Below, piece by piece: positions 35,697 to 45,670 of a stretch of 64,000 nt of DNA. The stretch is taken from assembly GCA_958299035.1 (NCBI GenBank), contig CATQJL010000316.1, positions 20,375,676-20,439,675 of the forward strand, in the 5' to 3' direction. Source of the stretch: Cylicocyclus nassatus (lineage: Eukaryota > Nematoda > Chromadorea > Rhabditida > Strongylidae). A program made the position numbers and the translations under genes. How positions within the stretch are numbered: position 1 is the stretch's first letter; the number at the start of each line of letters is the position of its first letter. The notes beneath the pieces are model-generated. The model was not told the origin of the DNA and did not search any database. It saw nothing but the letters and a program-made list of their open reading frames with translations.

Positions 35697-37173
35697 CTTT
35701 CATTTTAAAAATGAGTTGACTACTTCTTTCTGCACTTAATACGAAGAAACACTACTTCATTGCTCACATTAGGGATCCTACTTCGAATAGCATTCAAACT
35801 ATGGAATTACGAGCAAGGCAAAATCTCATTTGTTCCATTTTCCGGTTTCAATATCTCAAAGTGAAGAGGACCGTCAGGCTCAAATCACTTTTATGCGAAT
35901 ATGAGACTTAGTCCTTCAAATATGTTTATCCTTGTCGCCTTCTTCAGCAAAGCCCATAGTAGCACAAGCATGTTACCGTAACTCAGTATTTTCGCCGCAT
36001 TATCCATTTGCATAGGTAAGGGAAAACGACTATATCTTTCCCTAAAAGAAACAATTTCAAATGATTTTCCTATTGTGTAAAGAAGAAGGTTGTGCAATAG
36101 CAACGATTTTAAAAACGCAAATATTTGAATGGTTTGAAGGTAAGCCAATGGCGTGTGGCACAGCTTCTAAAAAGATCTGGTCACCACAGCTTTTTAGGAG
36201 TTGTGCCACACCCCATTAACTCGCCTCCAAAGAGAATGTTAGGAAGCAAATTAAGAAGAGTTCGATAGCAAAAATGTGTAGTTTTTGAAAAAGCGAATAA
36301 AGTTGAATTTGTTTTTAACGTTTGAGTTATAGTTGCTGGCATCACAACCACTGCAAGCGAAAAATGGGACGGACTAGATTTTGGCTGGCTCCTAATTCCA
36401 TAGTTGGATGAGTGTTTGAAGCAGAATTTATGGTATAGGCAAGGGATTAGTGCTTTGTACTGAGTACAAAAATAGGCTAATTCGCTTTTGAAATATAGTT
36501 AATCATGTTTGAAAATGGCCACTTCACTTGGGTGGGGAACGTTGGGGAACCCCAGAATTCATTAAAAGTTGGCTCACAGGCATTCTTCTGACATGATAAT
36601 TACAATTATGTTACTAACTATGCTAGGTAAAGCCTTTATGTCATGCCTACGGCAGGAAAACGAAAATGGGGAGCATTGAGTTTAGGGAACGGGAGGGTCG
36701 TATCTAGCGGTTGTGTGCCACACCTATTGCTAGACCCTGAGTACGACTCAGATTTTAGCTTCAAAAATGCTAAGAATTGAGTTAGTGGATCCTTCGTAGA
36801 GTCTGCTTTGCTCTATTGAATTGTGCCCTTGAAGCTGCATCAAAAATACGAAAATGACTTATCGCCGTTAGTAGTTAAAGTGTAACAAGACTTGTACAAC
36901 AACCTTTTAATTGTGTGTGTGGTTAATTGTATTTGCGAAAGTTTTTGACAAACTCTTTGAAATCCTTTTCTTGTTCAGTAATCTGTATTCAGAACATTCT
37001 GTTTCATTATAGTATAATTTAGTAGTTATTTTATCTCCTTTTCTGGCAACAGTAAGATCTAGCTGCAGTTAAGGTCGTCTGTATGCGTAGTTTCTAAAGC
37101 AGATGTATTCTCATAAACTTCATCGGGTTGAGTAAAATTCGTTTCAACAATGAAAAAATCGTCCACATATCTA
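35697..37173. other. unassigned, with a 100 bp inverted repeat at 36131-36228
   Basis: At 36131-36228, AATGGCGTGTGGCACAGCT and the complement AGTTGTGCCACACCCCATT form a foldback around a short loop, probably a small MITE. Around 36770-36870 there is a decayed mariner-like arm (AGAGTCTGCTTTGCTCTATT). No gene is supported. Confidence 0.5.
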
Positions 37174-38138
37174 CAGGATGTGCCAAAATTACTTGCGCGT
37201 ATTTGCTCGGGTGCCAGAAGGATACAAAGCAAGGTTGATGACGGTTTAAGCATGCATATTTTCTCATCAACCATTAGCATCGTAACGCTATACTAGAGTT
37301 AGAATTTGGCTGCTTGATTTTACGAAAAGATTTCAAATCCTTCCGACAGCCGAAGTGTCTCCGCACGCAGGTACAATTTTGAGAATTTACGAGATAAACA
37401 TTCGAGACCTTCCTCTTGTTTTGGGCATTAAAGTGGAGCAAGAATACGTAATAAATACTGTCAAGTATGAAATCTCAAAGTTGATTCGAACATGAATTGA
37501 TTTTTCAAAAACATGCTCGGAGGCAGCTTATCGAAAATCAGTGCTGTTTTGGACCTGCTGGGTGCGCCTGAGAATCAGAAAATGACTTCAAAAGTAGTTT
37601 CAAGACTAATTTCACGAACCGCTCATAATATATGCTCTTCTGTAAGTTTCATAGATAAAGAAATGCCTTTTAACTGAAAGTTTTTGCGCGTCTGGAGTCT
37701 CACAATCGCTTTTGAACATAAGATCGCCGTTCGTACGCAGGCACTTTTTCGCAAAACATTTTCGTATTTGCGAAAGAACAGGTCTCAGTAAATGCAACTA
37801 AGATAATGTGACAGTGCAAAGCGTGCCCTACGAATTGGACTAGTTGAAAAGCATGGACTAGTTCCAGAAGACTTTGAGTTTATTCAGTTGCAGAGCAAAA
37901 CATGAAGTTATAGAAATCCCATTTTTGCATTTTCCAATACTGCTAGGTTGATTCTTTTAATCCTCACAATCTCGAAAAATTGATTTCTAGCTCTACAAGA
38001 CACATTTTGATTTCTTCAAAATGTGTCTTGTAGAGCTTGGTTGATGCATTCTATGGCACAAATCTGAGCCTGAACTTCTCAATGAGTTTTCCATGGCGAC
38101 GCTGCAAATTTGGCGCAAGTAATTTTGGCGCACCCCTT
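37174..38138. mobile_element. family B TIR element, copy 1
   Basis: The left end CAGGATGTGCCAAAATTACT pairs with AGTAATTTTGGCGCACC... at the right. TA precedes the left end. Inner regions match the copy at 39533-41708: GGGTGCCAGAAGGATAC near the start, TTTTGAACATAAG near 37713, and AATGCAACTA with ACAGTGCAAA near 37792-37822. A 35 bp perfect inverted repeat (AGCTCTACAAGACACATTTT) lies at 37990-38040. Non-coding. Confidence 0.78.
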
Positions 38139-38306
38139 ATATGATACATCTTGAATAAATACAAATGAGTTGTCTAGTCTACATATTTATATTCGTAATA
38201 AGATAATGTAAAATCAGCTAGTACTGAGCTGCAGTCACTACGTTGCGGTACTCCTATGCCTTGTATATATTCTGTGCAAAGTTTGCAAATTTAAAAACTT
38301 ATGTAT

Positions 38307-39495
38307 ATTAGGTGGCTCCGAATGTTTGTTCTGTTTTCTAGACCTGTTCCAAATTCGTTCAGAATGATGACAGGCAAATCTTTCAAATAGTAGCCGATGC
38401 AGAATTTCTTCCTCTTTCTAGCAGTTATGTTCGCTTTGCGAGTGTTTCGACGAGCGCTGAGATAATTGTCAAAAACTAGAACTCTTCATTTTTACCATGT
38501 CTAAGTTAATTTTTAGAATTTTTATGTAAGGCTCTTGAAGGTGCTCCAATAGCCACCTGATGGGGCCAACCTTCTGCAAATTAGTGAGATTTTTGCATTT
38601 CTCTGGCATGCTTTCTAGAATTGCTAAAATATTTTTTTGAAGCGACCAAAATTTATATTTGGCTCAATCTAACCTCGCAAAACATCAGACGTTAAAAAGT
38701 TTAGGTATTGTTCGATGCGTCTTTTCTCCTCTATCTGATAGCTACCTTTCTTTTGCGAAACATGCGACTTTTGCGAACAAAATCGCTACTTCCCAGTTTT
38801 AGAAGTGCGCAAGATTGTACTCGAAATTTCAAAATCTATCCATTTTTCACGCCGTAATGTGATATTAATAACCGAATTTTAGAACTACAATATTTTGAGG
38901 ATGCAGTGTTGGGTGCAATTCATGTACCACACGGATTTTCAAAATTCAATGCTTTGGTAAAATAAGCAAAATTCTGGAGGGGATGCTGAAAAATGCAAAA
39001 AAAATGCTTTGATTTGAAAAAGATTGCCTTTTTAGGTGTATTAGGGCACCTTCAAAAGTCTAAAATGAAAATTCTGAAAATTAGCGAAAATTAGGCATGT
39101 TTGGAGGTCTCTTTAAAATGTGATTTTCGAGAAAAGTGTCAAATTGATTTATTTTGGGTTTTCTGTAGTAAACTGAAATATCGTAACTTCTCACGGGGAC
39201 AGAGAAACAAGACAGATTTTTCACAGTTGAGAAGTTTGGATCAAAAAACTTAAGTTGACGATTTCAGATTTTTCTGCAGGTTCCCGATTTTTGGCGATCT
39301 AAGATAAAATAAACAAAGTTTATATGGTCTCTTTTTCCTATTTTTATCTCTGCAGTCAGTGCATAGCGGAAGCTCTGCGAAAACAGCATACGAAAGAGAA
39401 AGAATAATAAAAAAATAATGAAGTAAATGCGTTGAGATAGCGCAAAGTTACGATTTTTCAAAAATGAAACGAAAGAACTTTCGGGACAACCTATT
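38307..39495. mobile_element. mariner-like element, relative of 18903-19910
   Basis: ATTAGGTGGCTCCGAATGTT at the left pairs imperfectly with GAACTTTCGGGACAACCTAT at the right. A block with TGCAGAATTTCTTCCTCTTTC near 38399 corresponds to the inverted block of the 18903 element. Decayed, no transposase seen. Confidence 0.6.
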
Positions 39496-39950
39496 ATACT
39501 ATATTTATATATATTATTTATATATTTATATACAGGGTGCGCGAAAATTACCGGCGCGTGTTCCCTTGGGTGCCAGAAGGATACCAGACAAGCTTGAAGA
39601 GGGATCGAGTATGCGTTTGTTTTCACCAACCATCATTATGCTATTGTAATAGTCAAATCAGAATTTGGCTGTTTTATCTCTCGAAAAAGCCCCAAGTTCT
39701 TGCCAATCGAAGTGTACTCCGTACGCAAGCATGACTTTGAGAAATTACGTAAAATGTTTTCAACAACATTTTCTTTTGCTTTGTGATCGTGCACGAAAAT
39801 AAAGCAAGCCTTCATCTCTAGCACGGCCAAGTATGGAACTTTGAAAATCAATCCGAAGGAAAATTCTGATTATTCAAAAAAGTGGTTGAAAAGGCGGCAC
39901 ACCGAAAATGGCGTAATTTTGGCCTTTCTGAGTGCGCCCTAAAATTAGAA

Positions 39951-41060
39951 AATGTTCGGCTCGCGATCGACCGCTCCTCACAGCATGTGGCCGGGAGCAC
40001 CGTGTTGTCGCGCAATTCGGTCGTGAGTCGCCTAGTCTAAGCGCCTGTAGTTTGTGTTTATTTTTGAGTTTACCACGGGGCGGGTTATTGCCAGACCCTC
40101 GCTACCGATGCCATATATTCCTTTTTTTTCTATCATCGCCCAAATTTTTCAGGTTCAGGCAGCTGCCCCAGGTCATGGTGCTATCACGTAACCACCTATT
40201 CGCAACGCCCAATGCCTTTTGTTGTGGGGGGGGGGGGGGAGTGTCGCGGCTCGCGATCCGCTCCTCACAGCACGTGGCCTGGAGCACCGTGTTGTCGCGC
40301 AGTTCGGTCGTGAGCACGGTCGCCGCGTTTTACGGCGGCTACCTTGTTCGCTTCCGGACCACCACGTAGGCGCCCCCAGCCACCGCTATAAATAGCGCAT
40401 ACGCGCGCCATTGCGGCCCCTCTCTCGTCTTATCATCTTACTACTATCGTCGTGCCGCCTTTGTTATTGATCGATTGGGTTTCCACGATATCGCCGTCGT
40501 ATCTACGTCCCCGTGCCTCGCGCGATTGTATGGATTGTCGATGGATTGTTTGGATGGACGCGCGAGGATAGACTTCTAGGATGAGGAACGTCACAGAGCG
40601 CCTTGGTCGCGCAGGACTTGTCGGGAGCTTAGTTCGATGTAACTGGTCAACATCATGGGGTCGGTGTGCCCTGCCGTAGCTGCTGCCTTGGCGGCGCGCG
40701 GCCGGCCTGTGGATAGCTCCCTGGGAAGTCGGGAGAGAGTGAGAGTGTGCTAGTGTGTGAGCGTGAGTAAGCTAGGGTCCCCATCGGTAACTCGGGGTAG
40801 AGCTTAACTCTCCCCGTGGTAGTATATTTATATTTATTTATTGAGTGCATTTTTTCGTGTATATTTGTTTAGTAAATTTACGTATGTTCATTGTTTCGTG
40901 TGCAGCGTAGGCTTAACGCGCCACTGTGAGTTGGCGCCACCCGCAGTGGCGGAAGTCCTTTGGGGATGGGAGCTGAGGAGGCAGTCGAGCGCTAGGCGAA
41001 GGGACGCAAAGCCCACCGAGCCTCAATGTCTTTTAAGTCAGATTCAAAACTATCACAGCT
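39951..41060 (+). mobile_element. rearranged LTR-retrotransposon fragment
   Basis: TGTTCGGCTCGCGATCGACC at 39951 and a diverged second copy at about 40241 (TGTCGCGGCTCGCGATCC) start two direct repeats of about 75 bp. A run of G residues ending in AG (40224-40240) sits before the second, like a polypurine tract. The second copy continues through a TATA-like CTATAAATAG at 40386 and a GC-rich transcript-like region to about 40930, where TTGGCGCCACCC resembles a primer-binding site. No pol coding remains. The family is uncertain. Confidence 0.5.
40385..40396 (+). promoter_or_regulatory. TATA-like box in the putative LTR
   Basis: GCTATAAATAGC at 40385-40396 lies in GC-rich DNA about 145 bp into the second repeat copy, where an LTR promoter would sit. 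There is no evidence of activity. Confidence 0.35.
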
Positions 41061-41162
41061 AATCGGCTCTAGCTAGGTGCTCATCTACATGTCTCACAAA
41101 TAGGGAACTGTTTTTACCGAAGGTTTTGCATATCTGGGGCCTAAAATCGGTTTTGAACATAA

Positions 41163-41328
41163 GGCTCCCGCCAGAGTACCGAAGTTATGCCAGCGCTACG
41201 CCAGCATTGCGATCGATACACGTGTATTTTGTTGGGGCGGGGCTAGCTGGCGTCCCCAACGAATTACACGTGTATCGATCAAAATGCTGGCATAGCGCTG
41301 GCATAACTTCGGCACTCTGGCGGGAGCC
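41163..41328. mobile_element. PIF/Harbinger-like MITE, copy 2
   Basis: A 166 bp palindrome begins GGCTCCCGCCAGAGTACCGA and ends with the near complement. TAA lies on both sides (41160-41162 and 41329-41331). The centre carries ACACGTGTAT in both orientations. It is related to 15779-16087. It interrupts sequence that is continuous in the family B copy at 37174. Confidence 0.88.
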
Positions 41329-41723
41329 TAAGGTTATGGCTCGTGCGCAGGTGTTTTTCGCAAGCACATTTTCTTATTTTGTGAAGGAGCAAATTTCGCG
41401 AATGCAACTAGACCTGTGTGATAGTGCAAATTGTGCTCTACAACCTCAGCTTGGAGGGATCTAGAATGGCTATAAGTTTATTCAGTTACAGAGCAAATTA
41501 TGAAGGTAAGATTATCATCTTTGCCTTTCTTGGATTACTGGTCTAATTCTTTTGATTCTCGGACTCTTAAAAAGAGGTCTTTTTGATTCAATAAGATGTG
41601 CTCTATAGAGTTTGATTAGTGCCTTCTATGCCCAAATTTGAGCTTGTATTTTTCAATGGTTCTTTTGGCCAGTGTTTGTAAAATCGGTGGTAATTTTGGC
41701 GCACCCTGTATATATTATACATA

Positions 41724-42358
41724 CAGGGTATCCCGAAAGTAAGTACACACTTTTTAAACGTTATTATCTCTCTTCCGTTCAAATCTTTTCCCGCCATTTA
41801 AGTGCCATTCTGTAGAAGAGGCTTCACTCTTCATTACTGTAAAACTATAGTAGGAAATTCGACAAGGATTTTAGGCCATAGGAGGCCATATTCTGCCTCG
41901 GAACAAAACCAGAGGAGCCAGAATCTCTTATACATAGTAATGGAAGCCGCAGATCTTGAATATGAAATTTCCACTTTACTGTGATGCTTCTTTCCAAAGT
42001 TATCCCACGTAAACCGTAGTAACCAAATTCCCAGTATTTATCAATGTGATTAAATTGTCAGAAAGCTGAAAACACTTGTAAAAAGTTGCGTGGTGGAATC
42101 AGCGCGCGCGAAAACCATAGCACACCATTTTTCAGACTTTTTGAAAATAATTTTGTCAGATGTCATATTTCACGAAGGTTCCACATGCCGGAAGTTCTTA
42201 TCGTAATCCTACAGTAACGAAGAGCGATCGGTGATTCGATCGATACTGTAAGTCTAAGTTGAAGACTCTCCTACAGAATGGTACTTGACTGGCAGAAAAA
42301 GACCGATTGGAGAAATACTGACGATCGAAAGGTGCGTACTTACTTTTGCATCACACTG
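41724..42358. mobile_element. family A-related MITE, copy 4, diverged ends
   Basis: The interior matches family A (CATTCTGCCTCGGAACAAAACC near 41887, and blocks near 42190-42250). The ends differ: CAGGGTATCCCGAAAGTAAG at the left and CTTACTTTTGCATCACACTG at the right. So this is a subfamily with different outer inverted repeats. TA precedes the left end. Confidence 0.78.
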
Positions 42359-42372
42359 TGTAAATATAAATA

Positions 42373-43566
42373 TCTTATATATAAAGCTGAATGTCTGTTT
42401 GTCTGTCTGTATGTCTGTATGTCTGTCTGTCTGTATGTACGTATGTTCCGAATAGAAAATTCTATTTCTGAACCGATCCGGACCAAACTTGGCACACATA
42501 CACTACGGGCCCCGGCGGGTGTCATAGGCTACTTTTCGTCATCGATCGATATCGATTTTATCGATTTTTATCGATTTTTTTGCTGAGTTCACCTACGGGG
42601 CTGGGAGTTGGCATAGGGGGGTAATCGAGCATGGGGATTCCGAATACAATATTGGTTTTCAGGATTATCGATTACTTTTATCGATTTTATCGATTTTTTT
42701 GCAAAGTTTGAGCTACGGGGCTGGGAGTTGGCACAGGGGGGTAATTGAGCATGGGGATTCCGAATACAATATTGGTTTTTCAGGATTATCGATTACTTTT
42801 ATCGATTTTATCGATTTTTTTGCAAAGTTTGAGCTACGGGGCAGGGAGTTCGCACAGGGGGGTAATCGAGCATGGGGATTCCGAATACAATATTGGTTTT
42901 CGGGATTATCGATTACTTTTATCGATTTTATCGATTTTTTGCAAAGTTTGAGCTGGGGGGCTGGGAGTTGGCACAGGGGGGTAATCGAGCATGCTGATCA
43001 CTCCCAAGGGGGGTGATCAGCATGCTCGATTACACCCCTGTGCCAAATTCCAGCCCCCTAGCTCAAATTTTCAAAAAATCGATAAAATCGATAAAAGTAA
43101 TGGACGATCTTGAAAACTAATATTGTATTCGTAATCTGCATGCTCGATTACCCCCCTGTGCAAACTCCCAGCCCCGCAGGCCAAACTTTATAAAAAAATC
43201 GATAAAATCGATAAAAGTAATGGACGATCCTAAAAACTAATATTGTGTTCGTAATCAGCATGCTCGATTACCCCCCCCCCCTGTGCAAAATCCCAGCCTC
43301 GCATGTCAAAATTTACAAAAAATCGATAAAATCAATAAAAGTAATCGATAATTCTGGAAGCTAATATTGTATTCGGAATCCCCATGCTCACTTACCCCCC
43401 TGTGCCAACTCCTAGCCCTGTAGGTGAACTCTGCAAAAAAATCGATAAAAATCGGTAAAATCGACATCGATCGATAACGAAAAGTGGACTGTGACACCCG
43501 CCGGGGCCCGAAGTGTATGTGTGCCAAGTTTGGTCCGGATACGGCGGAGCCGGGTAAGCCAGCTAG
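42373..43566 (+). mobile_element. large palindromic Helitron-like element
   Basis: It starts TCTTATATATAAAGCTGAAT after an A and ends GGCGGAGCCGGGTAAGCCAG then CTAG before a T, as in Helitrons. A CTGT run follows the start. From about 42440 to 43550 it is one long palindrome centred near 43008. Each arm holds four related units of about 120 bp containing GGGGGGTAATCGAGCATG, then AATACAATATTGG, then TTTTATCGATTTTATCGAT. The outermost arm parts carry CCGGACCAAACTTGGCACAC and CCCCGGCGGGTGTCA in both orientations. No Rep/helicase is encoded. Confidence 0.8.
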
Positions 43567-43719
43567 TATGTATATAAACTTGAGATTTACGAACATATAT
43601 TGTCCTCCTTTTATGTTTTATCTATAGCGAAGAATTCTGTTTTTACACCTTCTGCCCTTTTCAGCTCTGATTATATGGCTTATCTTCTTCAAGTATGCAC
43701 CCAGCTATGACTCTAATCA

Positions 43720-44280
43720 CTCAGATAATCGCGGGCAGGCGGTTCGCAAACTCGCGCTCTTCTGAAAGCGGTCGACAAAATTTTTGTTCGTGGCCAAACC
43801 GTCAGCGAGCGATGCCCCCCTGTTTTGCAAGCAGGCAGCATTACAAGGTTTTCTGCAATCACTCGTCAAATAATCTATTCCAGCGAGGGCTGGCTAGATT
43901 ATTCAGCAAGCACTCGGACTCTTTTTACGTAGTTTCGGGCGTACGCCGAGCGAATATGAGTCTCTAAATGGTGAGGGTGCCACTGATGGTTTTATTACCC
44001 AAGTTTGGGGTACCTTTTCTCAGCGGAAGATACTTACCGGCTGTGCGGTCCTTCACAAAGGACCGTGCGGCCCTCGACATTTGTGCATATTCTCGCGGAA
44101 AGTCCACGAGAATGCGGCCACTGCGCCGCAACTAATCTATTTTTGATCCCACAAGTTGGCTCAAAAATGCCCAATATTCTCCAGATATCTGCAAGCGGAC
44201 CGGAAAAAACAGCGGACTATAGTTCCGGTGCCCGCTTGCCTACAAATCGCATGGCCTCCTACCCTCGGCGATTCTCTGAG
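43720..44280. mobile_element. CTCAGA-ended element carrying an SL1-like RNA
   Basis: The ends are CTCAGATAATCG and CGATTCTCTGAG. CA lies on both sides (43718-43719 and 44281-44282). In the intact paralogue the flanks are contiguous (TCTAATCAGGTGCGT at 61797-61811), so the insertion and its 2 bp duplication can be read directly. The ends and the GGCAGGCGG...GGTGCCCGC parts match the 318 bp element at 6937-7254. The middle 43740-44200 is extra DNA, including the SL1-like RNA and two-hairpin region. No transposase is encoded. Confidence 0.85.
43988..44113 (+). ncRNA. SL1-like spliced-leader RNA candidate
   Basis: Bases 43988-44009 match the nematode SL1 leader at 20 of 22 positions; the differences are at leader positions 6 (T for A) and 21 (G for A). 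The core TTATTACCCAAGTTTG is present, and GT follows the 22nd base, as at the leader's splice donor. Downstream are an 8 bp hairpin (44046-44053 with 44058-44065, loop CACA), then ACATTTGTG at 44077-44085 as a possible Sm-binding site, then a 10 bp hairpin with one mismatch (44089-44098 with 44104-44113). Leader, hairpin, Sm site, hairpin is the known SL RNA order. The Sm site is not the usual AATTTTGG, and no upstream promoter element is recognised. It may be a working variant gene or an SL RNA pseudogene. Confidence 0.6.
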
Positions 44281-44478
44281 CAGGTGCGTTTCCCCTTGGT
44301 CCTTCGATTTTTAGGCTTCCCTGGTTTGGGACTACAGCCTCTCACACACTATCAGCAATCTGCTTATTGTCGTAATAACGTGCTTACCTTTATGTCCCAT
44401 ACTCTTGAGTTTAATATCGCTTTCGGAATTCGCAACGCGGCTGTCGTGTGCCTAGAAATCTGTCAATTTGTTGAATAT

Positions 44479-45343
44479 ATTGGGTTGTCCCAAAAGTTTT
44501 GTCCGTTTTTTTCATCGCTCACTAAAACTTGCTGAACACAGATCCATTAACGACTTAGGCACCATTTGATTCAGATTTTTATCCTCTTTCTTACAGCTGT
44601 ATTTGCTCTCTGATCTACATTGTTTTTGCAATATTATCGCCATGGCTTTTTGAGCAACTTAGCAGTAGCACCAAATCTTTCCTGAAATTTAGATTCTTAT
44701 TTTGATGTTTTCAAAGAGCTCTGGTAATTACGTAGGGCGCTTTGGCACATTGTTTCCGTTTTAGATTACATGAAACGCATTTGCCAAGTCCGTTACAATT
44801 ATTTATTCAATGAAAACTGCAGCTTTTTGACAGCGTTTACCACTTAAAAGTACCGAAAATTCCCAAAAGCTGCTTTTTCAGAGCAATTTAAACTTGGTAA
44901 GTAATGCTACATAAATAATTTGATTAGAATTATGTTTCAGTTCGCAGAAAGTTCAGAAACTTTCGTGTATTTGCTGCAGTTGCTATTTCACGACTTTGCC
45001 AAAAATTAAGACCTTAGAAGAAATAATTTTTGAAACCAAAAACATGTTTAGCAGAAACTACATACTACCTTGTAGTCGAAGAATTGCTCTATTTGAAACA
45101 TACTCAAACTTTCCTGAAACTTTGGTATGAAATTTTTAAAATTAGCCTAATTTTGAGCAGACAAAATTGACTTGTGGAGAATTTTGTCGATTATAAAAAG
45201 CCTGCAAGATTTTTGCTCGTGAATGTAGCCGTAAGAAAGAGAAGGAAAAGCTGCATCGAATGCAGGTTAAAACTCATTCAGATCTTTGTTGCGCGTCGTT
45301 TTAAGTTGTGAAGAAAAGGACAAAAGTTTTGGGAAATCTAATA
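44479..45343. mobile_element. mariner-like MITE in the receptor pseudogene
   Basis: TATTGGGTTGTCCCAAAAGT plus TTTGTCCGTTTTTTC pairs with GGACAAAAGTTTTGGGAAAT and CTAATAT at the right. It lies between pseudogene exons 7 and 8, where the intact gene has a 46 bp intron. Non-coding. Confidence 0.8.
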
Positions 45344-45670
45344 TATCCGCGCGCTCATAGATAAGATATTGTTTTGTTCTTTATTCAATGCATACTTAAT
45401 TTGTGCTTCAAACCTTGTAGCCGCTTTAATTTGTATCTATTGTAAAAATTCAATAAACTCCAATTTCTGTACTTATTGGACACATCTTATGGCCATTTCA
45501 ATGTTGGTAAGGTAAAAAAGGTAAAAGGTTTAAAAAATTTTGACTTGCAGTTCCTGTCTCTTCCTTTGCTTTGGAGAAGACAATCTTTTATTGCTGCAAA
45601 GATTTTCGAAAAAAGCTTTTTATGTTTTTCAGCAACCGTTTATCTTGTTTTCAGTAGAACTATCTAAAGA

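Larger units (their letters stand above)
39533..41708. mobile_element. family B TIR element, copy 2, with nested insertions
   Basis: It begins CAGGGTGCGCGAAAATTACC and ends GGTAATTTTGGCGCACCCTG, and TA lies on both sides. The parts at 39533-39950 and about 41060-41708 align with copy 1 at 37174-38138. The extra DNA between them is a block with LTR features (39951-41060), and a PIF-like MITE sits at 41163-41328. Confidence 0.8.

Noticed and set aside
44028..44045. ATACTTACCGG, similar to the 5' end of U1 snRNA
   Set aside because: The match is only about 9-10 bases, and the downstream fold fits the SL RNA layout better than U1, so I do not call a U1 gene.
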